DNA of 64,000 bases, from the NCBI RefSeq assembly GCF_002980555.1, contig NZ_PVBT01000006.1, positions 306,846 through 370,845 on the forward strand, in the 5' to 3' direction. A program made the translations under genes and the position numbers. Source of the DNA: Phyllobacterium myrsinacearum. GTDB lineage: Bacteria; Pseudomonadota; Alphaproteobacteria; Rhizobiales; Rhizobiaceae. Positions 35,902 to 44,742 of the stretch are shown here, one piece after another (the first letter of the stretch is position 1; each line of letters begins with the position of its first letter). The notes below the pieces were generated by a model. That model made no database searches. It had not been told where the DNA came from and saw only the letters and a list, made by a program, of their open reading frames with translations.

Positions 35902-38900
35902 TTAAAGGGATTTTGTCTGCGTATCGAAAATGGCGCGGGCAAATCTGCCCGTACCGGCAGCACTGGAAATCATGGCGACGCTGAAATTGACCGCGCTTGC
36001 AAGACTGCCGAAATCCGCCAGGCGCAGTGCCGCCGGATAAAGCCATTGCGGCCGTGCAACCTCGGCCGACCGGATCAATTTGCCGCTGTTGCGTATCTCG
36101 ACCCGATAGGCCTCCCGCTCCTCGCCAAGCGGAATTTCGGTGGCCAGCCAGCTGTCCGCGTCAATGCGCCCGCGCCGAATCCAGGTGATATGCAGGTCGC
36201 CGCGGTCATCTGCCCTGCAGCTGAGGTGGACGGGTTCGAGCGGCTCAAGCGCCCGGATGCCTCCGGCGATTGTTACCGTGCTGAAATAGCGGTCGGAGAA
36301 ATCCTGTCCCGCAGCGCCGATGCGCCAGCGCAAGACCAACCCCGTTTCCCGTGCTTTCAATCCCGCCGGCATTACCGCACCGTCGAGAAGGATGAACGGC
36401 GTATCCTTTTCCCGCGGCTGCAGCGCTTCGCGTTCGGTTCCGCATTGCCCGCGCAACAGCCCGGACAAACGCCACCGGTCGGCAGCGATCTCCTCGGCAT
36501 GGTGGAATTGCAGGATTTCCCATTGGCCGTCGGGAGAGGCCAGAAGGGCCGAATTCGCCCCGTTGAAGAGCTGCGGCAATGTGGTGGATCGCAGCGCGCC
36601 GAAGTGGAGATCGATTTCAAGACCGGTATTGTTCAGCAAGCGGCCGCTGGCGCCGCCAGGGCATGCTTTGGCCAGCCTGCCCATCACCGCCCGCTCCGGC
36701 AATACGGCGCGGGCCGCAAAGCCGGTGTCTTCCGGCGAGACATGGACGGATGCACCCGCCCATGGCCTGGCAAAGGCGGCAACCCGCAATTGATCAAGCG
36801 GATTTTCAGCACCCGGCCACATCGGCAGATCGCACAGATGAAAACGCGGACGGCCGAACACCGCCGCCGTTGCCGCCATTGCGGACGCGGGTAATCCCGC
36901 CCGGTCCGCGTGCGGCACATGCCGGGGCAGGCCTTTTGCCTCGACACGGCGGGTTGCGCCGTCCTCAATTGACGTGACGATGTAATCCTTGACTGGCGCG
37001 GAGCCGTCCAGCCGGATACGGCTGCCCACCGTCAATGCAGCATGCTTCCACGGCAATTCGAACGATATGGTCCGCCGGGCGGCGCGGCGTGCCTGCAGCC
37101 AGTCCTCCGCCAGGCCTTTGACCTGCCCCGCCTCAAGCATGGCGGCAACGGCGAGATTTTCGGTTCCCTTGCCGTCCGGCCGGCTGGCGGATGCCATCGC
37201 CACCTGATAGTCGAGCATGGCGTCGCGATAGGCGATTTCGACCCTAGCAGGCTGCTCCATGATTTCATGCAGTTTCTGCTGCACCGGCCCCCTGTCGTCA
37301 GGCTCGACGAATTCATCGATCAGGGTGGTTTGCGCAGGCATACGCGCCGCGCTTTGAAACACCAGCGTCGCACCGTCTTCGAAAGCGTTGATGCCGAACA
37401 CCTCGAGCAGCGGCTCAAGGACCGACCGGGCATGGGCAGGCTCTTCAACAATCAAACCACTGACAAAGCCATCTGCCGCGCTCGCATCCACCCCGTCAAC
37501 ACCGAAATCGGCGAGAACAGCGCCAATCAGCTCATCGAGTGCAACCCCGGAAAGCCTGCCGTTGAGCCAATGTCCCGACGTCCAATTGTCGCCATCGGAC
37601 CAGAGCTTGCGGCTGAGGGGAAATTCCGGAAACGGCCTCGTATCCCAGGCCCAGACGTAAACGCGGCTTGTATTCAGCATGCTGCCGCCATGGCTGCGCC
37701 AATGGTCTAGATGGGCGCGTAGAAAACGGTTCTGCGCGAGGTCGCTGCGGCCATGACCAGAAAAATACGGAAACGCCCCCTCGGAGGATTTGGCATCGGG
37801 AAAGACATTGGGCTGATTGGGGCCCTTGTCGACAGCCGGACAACCCAATTCCGTCAGCCAGACTGGCTTACCCATCGGCTGCCACGCCGTGGCTTGGGCG
37901 CTCTCGACGCCGCCCTTGCGATTGTAATGCGGGTTTTTCCACCAGGCCTCGATGTCCTTGTAGCGGTAGACCCATGGCTTGCCCGATCCGTCGGTGACCG
38001 GCGTGCGCCGCCGTGCGGTTCGATCCGCATCCGACACATAATACCAGTCAAAGCCCTCGCCGCTGGCAATCTGCCCTTGCAGAGCTTTGAGATCATAGGG
38101 GCCGGAAAAACCATTGGCGCTCGGGGCGCTGTAGTCCTCGTCGCGCCAGTCGCTGAGCGGCATGTAATTGTCGACCCCGACCGCGCCGATGGCCGGATGC
38201 GCCCACAGCGGATCAAGATGGAAGAAAACGTCGTTCGATCCGTCCTGCGGGTGATGACCGAAATATTCGGTCCAGTCCGCGCCGTAGGTCAAAATACAGC
38301 CACTGCCGAGCACGGCTCGGACATCGTCCGCCAGCGCGCAAAGGCCGGAGACAAAGGGAAAACTGTCACCCGTTCCCCTGATGCTGGTCAGACCGCACAG
38401 TTCCGAGCCGAGCAGAAAGGCATCCACACCGCCGGCGCAGACGGCAAGATGCGCCAGATGCAGGATAAAGCGCCGATACCCCCAGTCATCGGCCTTGCCA
38501 CGGTAGATCACCGATCCGTCATCGGTTCCGAACGAGCGGATCTCGGCCGCCCCCAGGAAAGCGGCGACCTCTGCGGCCGCCGCATCCGTGCCATTGCTGC
38601 TGCCCGGCCGATAGGGCGCCGGATGGCAGCTGATACGGCCGCGCCACGGATAGGCCGCCTGCGTGATACCGCCATGGGGATCGGGCAAAGTATTACCGGC
38701 AGCGATATCGAGCATCAGGAATGGATAGAGCGTTACCTTCAGGCCCCGCGCCTTCGCTGCGCGGATCGCCTCGATGACGCTGCGGTCCGACGGCGTGCCG
38801 CCATAGGCGGCGCAATCGCCGCTGCGCGACATCAGATGTGCCCCGTCGCGATCGACATTGCCTGCCCGCCACGCCTCGCTTTCGTCATAGCCCTCGCGGT

Positions 38901-39726
38901 CCATCACGCCCGGCCGGATGCGGCAATGGCCAGCGCGCAGATCCGTGCCGAACCACGGCACGACAATGGCAACATTTTCCAGACTGGGACAAAGCGCCTG
39001 CAATTCGTCGAGCGAAGCCTGCCAGTCGGTTGCGCCGCGCAGGCAATTGCGGTTCAGGCCGCGCGTTTCGCCGGGTGCGGGCTCGCAGGTGACCGGGGTG
39101 GGCGACAGACCGAATTCGGTGGCCCCGGGAATGAGCGCGACCGCCTTGAGATCGCGGGCAAGCGCGGCGACGGCGCGTACCACCTCGAACTGGAATTGCG
39201 GTATGCGATTGCCATATACCTCAAGCGGAAACCGCTCGAACACCACATAGGCGGTGTTGCGATAGGCCGGCGCGTTGCCGGTTCCCTGTTTCGCCTCGAT
39301 CAGCGGATCGGGCAATTGCGACGCACTGCCCTTGTGAACGCGCAGCGTAACCGCATTCTGGTCCACTTCCCTGCCGTCAGCCCAGATCCGCCTGACAAGG
39401 CTGATTTCACCCTCCGCCAGCGCAATGGCAAAATTGCCAGCATAGGAATAGTCCGTCACCTTCGGCCCGCCCTTGGCACCACTCCGGTGCGTGGACTTCA
39501 CTTCCTCGAAGCGGGTCGCCCAGATGAGGGTGCCGGTCAGCCGCACCGCGCCATAGACTTTCGGCAGCGCGGCACCCTCCTCGGCGGTCATCGGCTTCAT
39601 TGAAGCCAGGCGCGGCCCCTCGATATGCTTTGTCCCGGAGAAGGCCCGGTCGATCAGATAGGCGCCCAGCGAACTCACGGCGCTGCCGATATAGGCGCCG
39701 ACCCCTTGAAGAATAAGCGTGGCCAT
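35902..39726 (-). CDS. GTA megatron/host-specificity tail protein (g15-like)
   Basis: A 1274-residue tail-tip protein, close in length to Rhodobacter capsulatus GTA g15. The N-terminus (LILQGVGAYIGSAVSSLGAYLIDRAFSG..GPRLASMKPMTAEEGAALPKVYGAVRLTGTLIWATRFEE) is the phage hub module. The middle is a TIM-barrel-like domain (for example DAFLLGSELCGLTSIRG, VWLTELGCPAVDKGPNQPN) and the rest is beta-rich adhesion modules. It closes the tail gene series g11-g15. The frame is intact, so the particle could be functional. Confidence 0.9.
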   Translation of the reverse strand: MATLILQGVGAYIGSAVSSLGAYLIDRAFSGTKHIEGPRLASMKPMTAEEGAALPKVYGAVRLTGTLIWATRFEEVKSTHRSGAKGGPKVTDYSYAGNFAIALAEGEISLVRRIWADGREVDQNAVTLRVHKGSASQLPDPLIEAKQGTGNAPAYRNTAYVVFERFPLEVYGNRIPQFQFEVVRAVAALARDLKAVALIPGATEFGLSPTPVTCEPAPGETRGLNRNCLRGATDWQASLDELQALCPSLENVAIVVPWFGTDLRAGHCRIRPGVMDREGYDESEAWRAGNVDRDGAHLMSRSGDCAAYGGTPSDRSVIEAIRAAKARGLKVTLYPFLMLDIAAGNTLPDPHGGITQAAYPWRGRISCHPAPYRPGSSNGTDAAAAEVAAFLGAAEIRSFGTDDGSVIYRGKADDWGYRRFILHLAHLAVCAGGVDAFLLGSELCGLTSIRGTGDSFPFVSGLCALADDVRAVLGSGCILTYGADWTEYFGHHPQDGSNDVFFHLDPLWAHPAIGAVGVDNYMPLSDWRDEDYSAPSANGFSGPYDLKALQGQIASGEGFDWYYVSDADRTARRRTPVTDGSGKPWVYRYKDIEAWWKNPHYNRKGGVESAQATAWQPMGKPVWLTELGCPAVDKGPNQPNVFPDAKSSEGAFPYFSGHGRSDLAQNRFLRAHLDHWRSHGGSMLNTSRVYVWAWDTRPFPEFPLSRKLWSDGDNWTSGHWLNGRLSGVALDELIGAVLADFGVDGVDASAADGFVSGLIVEEPAHARSVLEPLLEVFGINAFEDGATLVFQSAARMPAQTTLIDEFVEPDDRGPVQQKLHEIMEQPARVEIAYRDAMLDYQVAMASASRPDGKGTENLAVAAMLEAGQVKGLAEDWLQARRAARRTISFELPWKHAALTVGSRIRLDGSAPVKDYIVTSIEDGATRRVEAKGLPRHVPHADRAGLPASAMAATAAVFGRPRFHLCDLPMWPGAENPLDQLRVAAFARPWAGASVHVSPEDTGFAARAVLPERAVMGRLAKACPGGASGRLLNNTGLEIDLHFGALRSTTLPQLFNGANSALLASPDGQWEILQFHHAEEIAADRWRLSGLLRGQCGTEREALQPREKDTPFILLDGAVMPAGLKARETGLVLRWRIGAAGQDFSDRYFSTVTIAGGIRALEPLEPVHLSCRADDRGDLHITWIRRGRIDADSWLATEIPLGEEREAYRVEIRNSGKLIRSAEVARPQWLYPAALRLADFGSLASAVNFSVAMISSAAGTGRFARAIFDTQTKSL

Positions 39727-39738
39727 GCCGGGTGATTC

Positions 39739-40170
39739 CTATCTGCGAGCGGGAAAGGCGAAGACCGCCGCGATGCGTTTTCGCCATTGCGGCACCAGCG
39801 CCGATTCCATGACCCGGTGCCCCTCATAGGCGTGAATGAAGCGTTCCTCGCCCGTCACAATGCCGAGATGCTTGGCTGCCATGCCGTCCCGCCAGCGGAA
39901 GAGGATGAGATCGCCGGTGACCACATCCTGCACGGGCTTCTCGGCCATGTGACGCCTCGCTGCCTGCACAAGCGGATCGCCGCGCCCTGCTTCCGCCCAG
40001 TCGGCGGAATAGACGGGAATCGCTTCCGGTTCGCATCCGTACAAGGTGCGCCAGATGCCGCGCACCAGCCCAAGACAATCACAGCCGACCTGGAGCGTGG
40101 AGCCGCCGTGCCGGTATGGCGTACCAATCCAGCGGCGCGCTTCGGCGACAACGTCGGTTGCGATGGTCAT
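39739..40170 (-). CDS. GTA NlpC/P60 peptidoglycan peptidase (g14-like)
   Basis: A 143-residue cysteine peptidase predicted to cut cell-wall peptide during DNA entry. Catalytic Cys32 lies in VGCDCLGLVRG and His101 in AAKHLGIVTG; TPYRHGGS is the usual family start. Overlap with g13 is ATGA; 12 bases separate it from g15. Confidence 0.93.
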   Translation of the reverse strand: MTIATDVVAEARRWIGTPYRHGGSTLQVGCDCLGLVRGIWRTLYGCEPEAIPVYSADWAEAGRGDPLVQAARRHMAEKPVQDVVTGDLILFRWRDGMAAKHLGIVTGEERFIHAYEGHRVMESALVPQWRKRIAAVFAFPARR

Positions 40171-41045
40171 GGCACCAGCACGCCGCCGTCGAAATTGCCC
40201 GATCCGTCGGCATAATTGTAGGCGGCGTCATTGCCCGGCAGATGCGGAAATCCGCGAAAATTGGCCGCATTGCTGAATTTCGTCTTGCAGGTGCCAAAGC
40301 TCTTGTCACAGCCCGGCTGCAGCGAAAACATATCGCCTTTCCGCATGTCCGGCATCGGCGAATCGCGCAGATCGAGCCGGATATCGTTCCCCGCTGTCTC
40401 CTGCCCGGTCACCACATTGGTGCGGCCGGCATTGCCGCCGGAATCCCAGGTGAGCACGCCATTGCGGAACCAGTTCGCAGCGGCCGCATGCAGGCCGCTG
40501 GCCAGAAAGGCGCGGTCCGATATCACGCCTGCAACGCTGCCGTTCTCTTTGCCGCCGCTATAGCCGCAGCGTGCATCACCGATCTCCGCATCGCAAAGCC
40601 GCGTGATCCGCCGCCCCTTCACCCTGTCGAGATCGACGGCGCTGCTTTTCAGTTCCGCCACGAAACGGCCGCCGCTGCGGGTAACCGTGCCGATCCTTGC
40701 CCGCCGTAGGAGGACACGCTGCTCGGGGGCCGCCCAATTGACGAGGAATGTTTCGACATGGGCATTGTCGAACGCACCGCATTCCACATCGCTCTCGATA
40801 ATGCGGTGCGACGACAGCGCGCCCTCGACCTCAGCGCCGTCGACGGCCAGTCCCAGTGCGCTTGTCGCCTCGCTGGCCATCAGGCCCGTCTGCGGTTCGC
40901 AAGCCACGCGCTCAATATTCAATATCCGGTCATGGTCGGTGAAACCCAGGACAACCTCGTCAGCCCGGCGTATAATCCAGCAAAAACAATGGGTTGTCAC
41001 ATCGCCTGCAAGATGTGATTCAAGCTCGGGCATAAGATGGCTCAT
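40167..41045 (-). CDS. GTA baseplate hub protein, DUF2163 (g13-like)
   Basis: A 292-residue protein with DUF2163 at the N-terminus (HCFCWIIRRADEVVLGFTDHDR) and a C-terminal domain with four cysteines in two pairs (RLCDAEIGDARCGYS and PGCDKSFGTCKTKF). In the R. capsulatus GTA structure the equivalent protein binds an iron-sulphur cluster through four Cys, which this pattern matches. Coupled by ATGA overlaps to g12 and g14. Confidence 0.9.
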   Translation of the reverse strand: MSHLMPELESHLAGDVTTHCFCWIIRRADEVVLGFTDHDRILNIERVACEPQTGLMASEATSALGLAVDGAEVEGALSSHRIIESDVECGAFDNAHVETFLVNWAAPEQRVLLRRARIGTVTRSGGRFVAELKSSAVDLDRVKGRRITRLCDAEIGDARCGYSGGKENGSVAGVISDRAFLASGLHAAAANWFRNGVLTWDSGGNAGRTNVVTGQETAGNDIRLDLRDSPMPDMRKGDMFSLQPGCDKSFGTCKTKFSNAANFRGFPHLPGNDAAYNYADGSGNFDGGVLVP

Positions 41046-41671
41046 GTCTTCACCTCAATGATCGGAATAGTGGGTATTTCGCCCGCCTTGAACGATTTGA
41101 TGCTGACGGTCAGCCTGTCCGCATTGAAGCGGGCGGGAACGTCGAAGGCGAAACCGGCAGTCACATCCGTCCCCGAAGGAGGTACGCGGTCTGGTTTGAA
41201 CGTGACTTGGCCCGTCAGCACATCGACCGTGAAATCGGCCGGCTCCTGCTTTTCCAAGCCGGCCACCGCAATACGCACGGTGCCCGGCACCGGCTTGGTG
41301 ATGGTGCGCCGATAGTCGCCATAGCGTTTCTGCAGCTGGAAAGCCGCCTGTTTCCCGTCACCCGAACCCAGATGCTGATCCGTCGCCGTAATCGGTTTTC
41401 CAGCCGCACACGACTGATGATCGAAAGGATCGCGGAAACGGAATGCATACAGCGAACCGCGCCGGGCTTCGAAGAAGCCAAGAACCGTTTCCAGATCGGC
41501 CAGCGATCGCACACCGGTTCCCGCATCATAGTGATGACGCGACGAAGCCCAGCGCGCATTGCGCTGTTCGTGCCCCGAGGTCAGCGCTACAATTTCGTTC
41601 TTCCATTCCGGTCCGCCCGTTGCGCCAAAGGATATGCCGAGCGGAAACCGGGCATCATGGAAAGCCTCCAT
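41042..41671 (-). CDS. GTA distal tail protein, DUF2460 (g12-like)
   Basis: A 209-residue protein, MEAFHDARFPLGISFGATGG at the start, then the DUF2460 hallmarks RNARWASSRHHYDAGTGVRSLADLETVLGFFEARRG and FRFRDPFDH. It forms the distal tail ring above the hub. The start at 41671 leaves 11 bases after the tape-measure stop. Confidence 0.92.
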   Translation of the reverse strand: MEAFHDARFPLGISFGATGGPEWKNEIVALTSGHEQRNARWASSRHHYDAGTGVRSLADLETVLGFFEARRGSLYAFRFRDPFDHQSCAAGKPITATDQHLGSGDGKQAAFQLQKRYGDYRRTITKPVPGTVRIAVAGLEKQEPADFTVDVLTGQVTFKPDRVPPSGTDVTAGFAFDVPARFNADRLTVSIKSFKAGEIPTIPIIEVKT

Positions 41672-41682
41672 CGCATTGTTTC

Positions 41683-42213
41683 CTATAGGGTGCGCGTGCC
41701 GCGGCGCACTGCGCGCGCCAGCATGCCGGTCAATTGGGCTTCCGATTTGCGGAAGGAGGCGGCGTCGGGCGTATTCACATGCAGGACCACCTGCACCGGC
41801 GCACCGCCGCCCTGGGCGGCAACACCCAGCCTGCCGTCGGCGCCGCGCGCGAGCGGCATGATGGCCTCCGCACCCGCCTCGCCCATCAGTCCCAGCGAAC
41901 CGCCCGCGCCAAAATAGGTGGGGCTGGAAACCACGCCGCCCTTCGCATGGGGTTTTGCCGCACCCAGCAGGCCTGAAAACATTGACGCGCTCCAATCCTC
42001 GAGCGATTTCATGCCTGTCGTCAGCGCCATCCTGGCCATGTCCCGCCCCAATTGCCGCAGCACATCGCCGAGGTCGTTGCCGCTCATCACGGCACTTTTC
42101 AATGACCCGGTCAGGGCGCGGCCGAATTGCTCGGACTGGCCCTTCAGGTCGGACAAGGCCTTCTCGAAGCCGGATGTATCGGCATCGATCTCCACCGTCA
42201 TTTTATCGTTCAT
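41683..42213 (-). CDS. GTA tail tape-measure protein (g11-like)
   Basis: A 176-residue tape-measure protein, very short compared with phages, which fits the short GTA tail. It begins MTVEIDADTSGFEKALSDLKGQSEQFGRALTG, has a helical middle, and a glycine-rich hydrophobic segment (GGSLGLMGEAGAEAIMPLARG) typical of phage tape-measure C-termini. ATGA overlap with the chaperone gene upstream. Confidence 0.88.
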   Translation of the reverse strand: MNDKMTVEIDADTSGFEKALSDLKGQSEQFGRALTGSLKSAVMSGNDLGDVLRQLGRDMARMALTTGMKSLEDWSASMFSGLLGAAKPHAKGGVVSSPTYFGAGGSLGLMGEAGAEAIMPLARGADGRLGVAAQGGGAPVQVVLHVNTPDAASFRKSEAQLTGMLARAVRRGTRTL

Positions 42214-42437
42214 GGCTGTTCCTCGCCCAAAGCCGGCTCATCGGGAAACGTCTGTATCAACTGTTCGAACCGCGGACGGGAGAGGCCTGCGTGTCCCGTC
42301 GGCTCGGCAAAGGCCGCGCAGATTTCCCGTGGCGTCATTGCCCAGAAGTCGTGTGTGGAAAGCCGCAGCAGGCCAAAACCTGCGCCCATCAGGGCCGCCC
42401 ACGGAAAGGCCGGGCCGGAATCTGCTGCGGCATTCAA
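42210..42437 (-). CDS. GTA tail assembly chaperone, small (g10.1-like)
   Basis: A 75-residue protein with FPWAALMGAGFGLLRLSTHDFWAMTPREICAAF, the pattern of the small protein between g10 and g11 in Rhodobacter-type GTAs that helps tape-measure assembly. ATGA overlaps on both sides. Confidence 0.88.
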   Translation of the reverse strand: MNAAADSGPAFPWAALMGAGFGLLRLSTHDFWAMTPREICAAFAEPTGHAGLSRPRFEQLIQTFPDEPALGEEQP

Positions 42438-42775
42438 GGGTTTGCGCTGGATTGCTCCGTCTTTGATTCACCGAAGGTTGCCGCCAGCAGTTCACTGACG
42501 ATGCGGGCAAAACCCGTTGCCCCGCCCTCCGCCCGCATCTGCGCCGCCTCCTCCGCCGTTATGCTGTTGCCGCCACCCCTCAGCCCGGCCGCAATGATCT
42601 TTGCTGCGTCACGGGCCGAAAGCGTACCGCCGGAAAAGCGCTGCAACAGCGCGCCCATGTCGGCCGCCATGAAGGCGTGTTCCAATTCGGCCAATGCGCC
42701 CAACGTCAGGCACAATGTCCATTCGCGCCCGTCCAGGACGGCGCTGATCTCACCGCGATGCCGGTTTGCCATCAT
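42434..42775 (-). CDS. GTA tail assembly chaperone (g10-like)
   Basis: A 113-residue GTA-gp10 family protein: NRHRGEISAVLDGREWTLCLTLGALAELEHAF, then SARDAAKIIAAGLRGGG and AEEAAQMRAEGGATGFARIVSELLAATFG. It is thought to chaperone the tape measure before tail-tube growth. ATGA overlaps with g9 and g10.1. Confidence 0.92.
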   Translation of the reverse strand: MMANRHRGEISAVLDGREWTLCLTLGALAELEHAFMAADMGALLQRFSGGTLSARDAAKIIAAGLRGGGNSITAEEAAQMRAEGGATGFARIVSELLAATFGESKTEQSSANP

Positions 42776-43185
42776 GCCGCCTCGGTAAAGCGGATGAGGC
42801 CGGCGGATTCCAGCGCGATGTCAAAGGTCACCTCGCCATCATGCTTGCCGCCATATTCGAGCGCGGTGATCTGGAAAGACCCGTGCAGCGAGCCGAAATC
42901 CGGCAGGATGATCTGCCATGTCAGGATATCGCCGGCAAAAAATGCCCGCCGGATCAGCGCGTCCGACTGCGCATCCTTGAACAGGCCCGAGCCGCTGATC
43001 GACGCGCGCTGTACGCCGCTGCCGCCCAAAAGTTCGCGCCAGCGCCCGGCCGCATCGGCGTCGGTCACATCGATGGTTTCCGTGTTGAAGGCGATGCGGT
43101 TGGACCGCAGCCCGGCACAGGTAACGAACCTGCCGCCTGCCTCCTGCAGCTTGAGCAGGATATCCTTGCCTCTCTGGGCGCCCAT
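42772..43185 (-). CDS. GTA major tail tube protein (g9-like)
   Basis: A 137-residue TP901-1-type tail tube protein. MGAQRGKDILLKL at the start, TIDVTDADAAGRWRELLGGSGVQRASISGSGLF in the middle and a beta-strand C-terminus. The start at 43185 follows GGAGGACTTCAAACA; an in-frame extension lacks a ribosome site. Confidence 0.92.
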   Translation of the reverse strand: MGAQRGKDILLKLQEAGGRFVTCAGLRSNRIAFNTETIDVTDADAAGRWRELLGGSGVQRASISGSGLFKDAQSDALIRRAFFAGDILTWQIILPDFGSLHGSFQITALEYGGKHDGEVTFDIALESAGLIRFTEAA

Positions 43186-43241
43186 TGTTTGAAGTCCTCC
43201 ATGCAAAACGGACACCCGGCGGATGTCCTGCCGTGTGCGGC

Positions 43242-43646
43242 CTAGATATCTTCCGTCACCGCGCGGTACCGCATGATACCGGCGAAGCTGTCGCGGCTGT
43301 CGGCCAGCGCCGTCTGCGTGTATTCGAGGCGGAGGCTGACGAGTGTGTGCCCTTCCAGGGCCAGCGGCGCTGACAGCAGGAGCCGCTCGATCCGGTCCAC
43401 AATGTCGAAGACGGTTTTCCGGCTGGCCCGATGTGTCCAGACATGCAACGTCAGCAAATGTTCGCCGCCGCGTTCGGTCGATGTGCTCCAGTCATAGGTG
43501 CTGGCCGTTCCGAAGGTGACGTAGGGAAACTCAGCCTGCTGCGGCACATGATCGAAAACCCGCCGGTTCACCCATTCATTGAGCCCCGCATCCGCCTTGA
43601 GGGCCTGCAACAGTGCCTTTTGCAGTTGAAGCCCGGCACTGGTCAT
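43242..43646 (-). CDS. GTA tail terminator, DUF3168 (g8-like)
   Basis: A 134-residue DUF3168 protein: LQLQKALLQALKADAGLNEWVNRRVFDHVPQQAEFPYVTFG, then LTLHVWTHRASRKTVFDIVDRIERLL. It caps the tail tube and joins it to the head. The ATG overlaps the stop of the small ORF at 43643 (ATGA). Confidence 0.9.
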   Translation of the reverse strand: MTSAGLQLQKALLQALKADAGLNEWVNRRVFDHVPQQAEFPYVTFGTASTYDWSTSTERGGEHLLTLHVWTHRASRKTVFDIVDRIERLLLSAPLALEGHTLVSLRLEYTQTALADSRDSFAGIMRYRAVTEDI

Positions 43647-43789
43647 CGCACAGGCTTTCGTTTGTCCGGCGCATCCTGTTCGTGTCCAGCCGGTCTTGAC
43701 GCGTCTGCCCCCGCTTCGCGCAGTTCGATCGCGCACCAGCGCAGCGTCCGGATCAGATCCTCAACCGTTATTTGCAGGCTCAGTTTCAT
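43643..43789 (-). CDS. Small coupled ORF between GTA g7 and g8 (48 aa)
   Basis: Encodes MKLSLQITVEDLIRTLRWC followed by AIELREAGADASRPAGHEQD and a charged tail. GGAGGGGCT precedes the ATG. Its ATG overlaps the g7 stop and its stop overlaps the g8 ATG, both as ATGA, the coupling seen throughout this operon. The first ~27 residues can form an amphipathic helix; the rest is polar and probably disordered. I know of no GTA gene named at this place, so no function is given. Confidence 0.65.
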   Translation of the reverse strand: MKLSLQITVEDLIRTLRWCAIELREAGADASRPAGHEQDAPDKRKPVR

Positions 43790-44121
43790 AGCCCCTCCTC
43801 CCGTGCCCGGCAGACGAGATATCGTCCGGTTTCATCGGGATCGTGAATTGTCACCAGCCGGAAAATGCGGGTTCCCTTGCGCAGGCGCATGCCGCTTTTC
43901 AGATCATCCCGCCCCCGCAGCGTGATGCGATGTGTGGTTTCGGCCAGGCCCTGGCCGCCATAAAACACCGTACCGGCGCCCGCCGGCTCGATATGCGCCC
44001 AGACCGTCGCTATTTCCTGCCATTGTTCGACGCTGCCGTTCACCACGTCATCGGCAAGAACCGCCCGTTCCAGCTGCAGTTCATGCGCCAGTTTGCCGGG
44101 ATCAATGAACAGGGTCGGCAT
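43786..44121 (-). CDS. GTA head-tail adaptor (g7-like)
   Basis: A 111-residue head-completion protein: DPGKLAHELQLERAV, WAHIEPAGAGTVFYGGQGLAETTHRITLR and FRLVTIHDPDETGRYLVCRAREE, matching the SPP1 gp16-like adaptor family. Its start overlaps the g6 stop by one base. Confidence 0.9.
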   Translation of the reverse strand: MPTLFIDPGKLAHELQLERAVLADDVVNGSVEQWQEIATVWAHIEPAGAGTVFYGGQGLAETTHRITLRGRDDLKSGMRLRKGTRIFRLVTIHDPDETGRYLVCRAREEGL

Positions 44122-44681
44122 CAGAGCGAGACCCTTCGCCAGAGATTGACGACCCGCTCGAATGCAGGCGTGAGAGAGGCGGGATGATCGGCCGGGCCAA
44201 AGGTCGCGCGAAACTCATACCAGTGGGCAACCAGGGTCATCAGCGCGTGTTTGAGCGCATCCGGCACGTCCACCCCCATTTCGCCGAACCCGGCAATGAC
44301 ATCGACCTCCAGTCCGCCCAGCCCATGGGCTGGGGATTGCAGATGCAGCCGTGCCGGACGGGTTGCGGTCTCCAGATGCATCTCCGCTGCCGGAAGAATG
44401 ACCGGCACCCCGTCAGGCTCGTAGGCCGTGACGCAAGCGACGGATTGCACGGGATAGCGATCGATTCTTATCAGGCCGTCGCTTGGCCAGCGGTCGATAT
44501 AAAACCGCAACCGCTGTTTGATCAGCACCAGTCCGGTCAGGGCCTCCAGTGTTTCGCGGGCCGCCTTCAGCAGCCCGCAGAGCAGCGCATCGTCGCCGGT
44601 TCCGCTCAACCGCAGGAACTGGCGCAGATCCGCCAGCGCCACCGGCTCCACAGCCGGCGGCGTTACAACAGTGATGGTCAT
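44121..44681 (-). CDS. GTA head-tail connector (g6-like)
   Basis: A 186-residue connector: VVTPPAVEPVALADLRQFLRLSGTGDDALLCGLLKAARETLEALTG, then LRFYIDRWP and the helix-rich PDALKHALMTLVAHWYEFRATF, as in the phage phiE125 gp8/HK97 gp6 family. It forms the ring below the portal. 61 bases separate it from the capsid gene. Confidence 0.9.
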   Translation of the reverse strand: MTITVVTPPAVEPVALADLRQFLRLSGTGDDALLCGLLKAARETLEALTGLVLIKQRLRFYIDRWPSDGLIRIDRYPVQSVACVTAYEPDGVPVILPAAEMHLETATRPARLHLQSPAHGLGGLEVDVIAGFGEMGVDVPDALKHALMTLVAHWYEFRATFGPADHPASLTPAFERVVNLWRRVSL

Positions 44682-44742
44682 GGGAATTCCTGGATTGGTT
44701 GAGAGAGGTGCCGGGCTGTATGCCGATGCTTATGTCAGCGCG

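Noticed and set aside
37753-39603. 616-codon open frame antisense to the GTA megatron gene
   Set aside because: Shadow of the tail protein gene; no motif.
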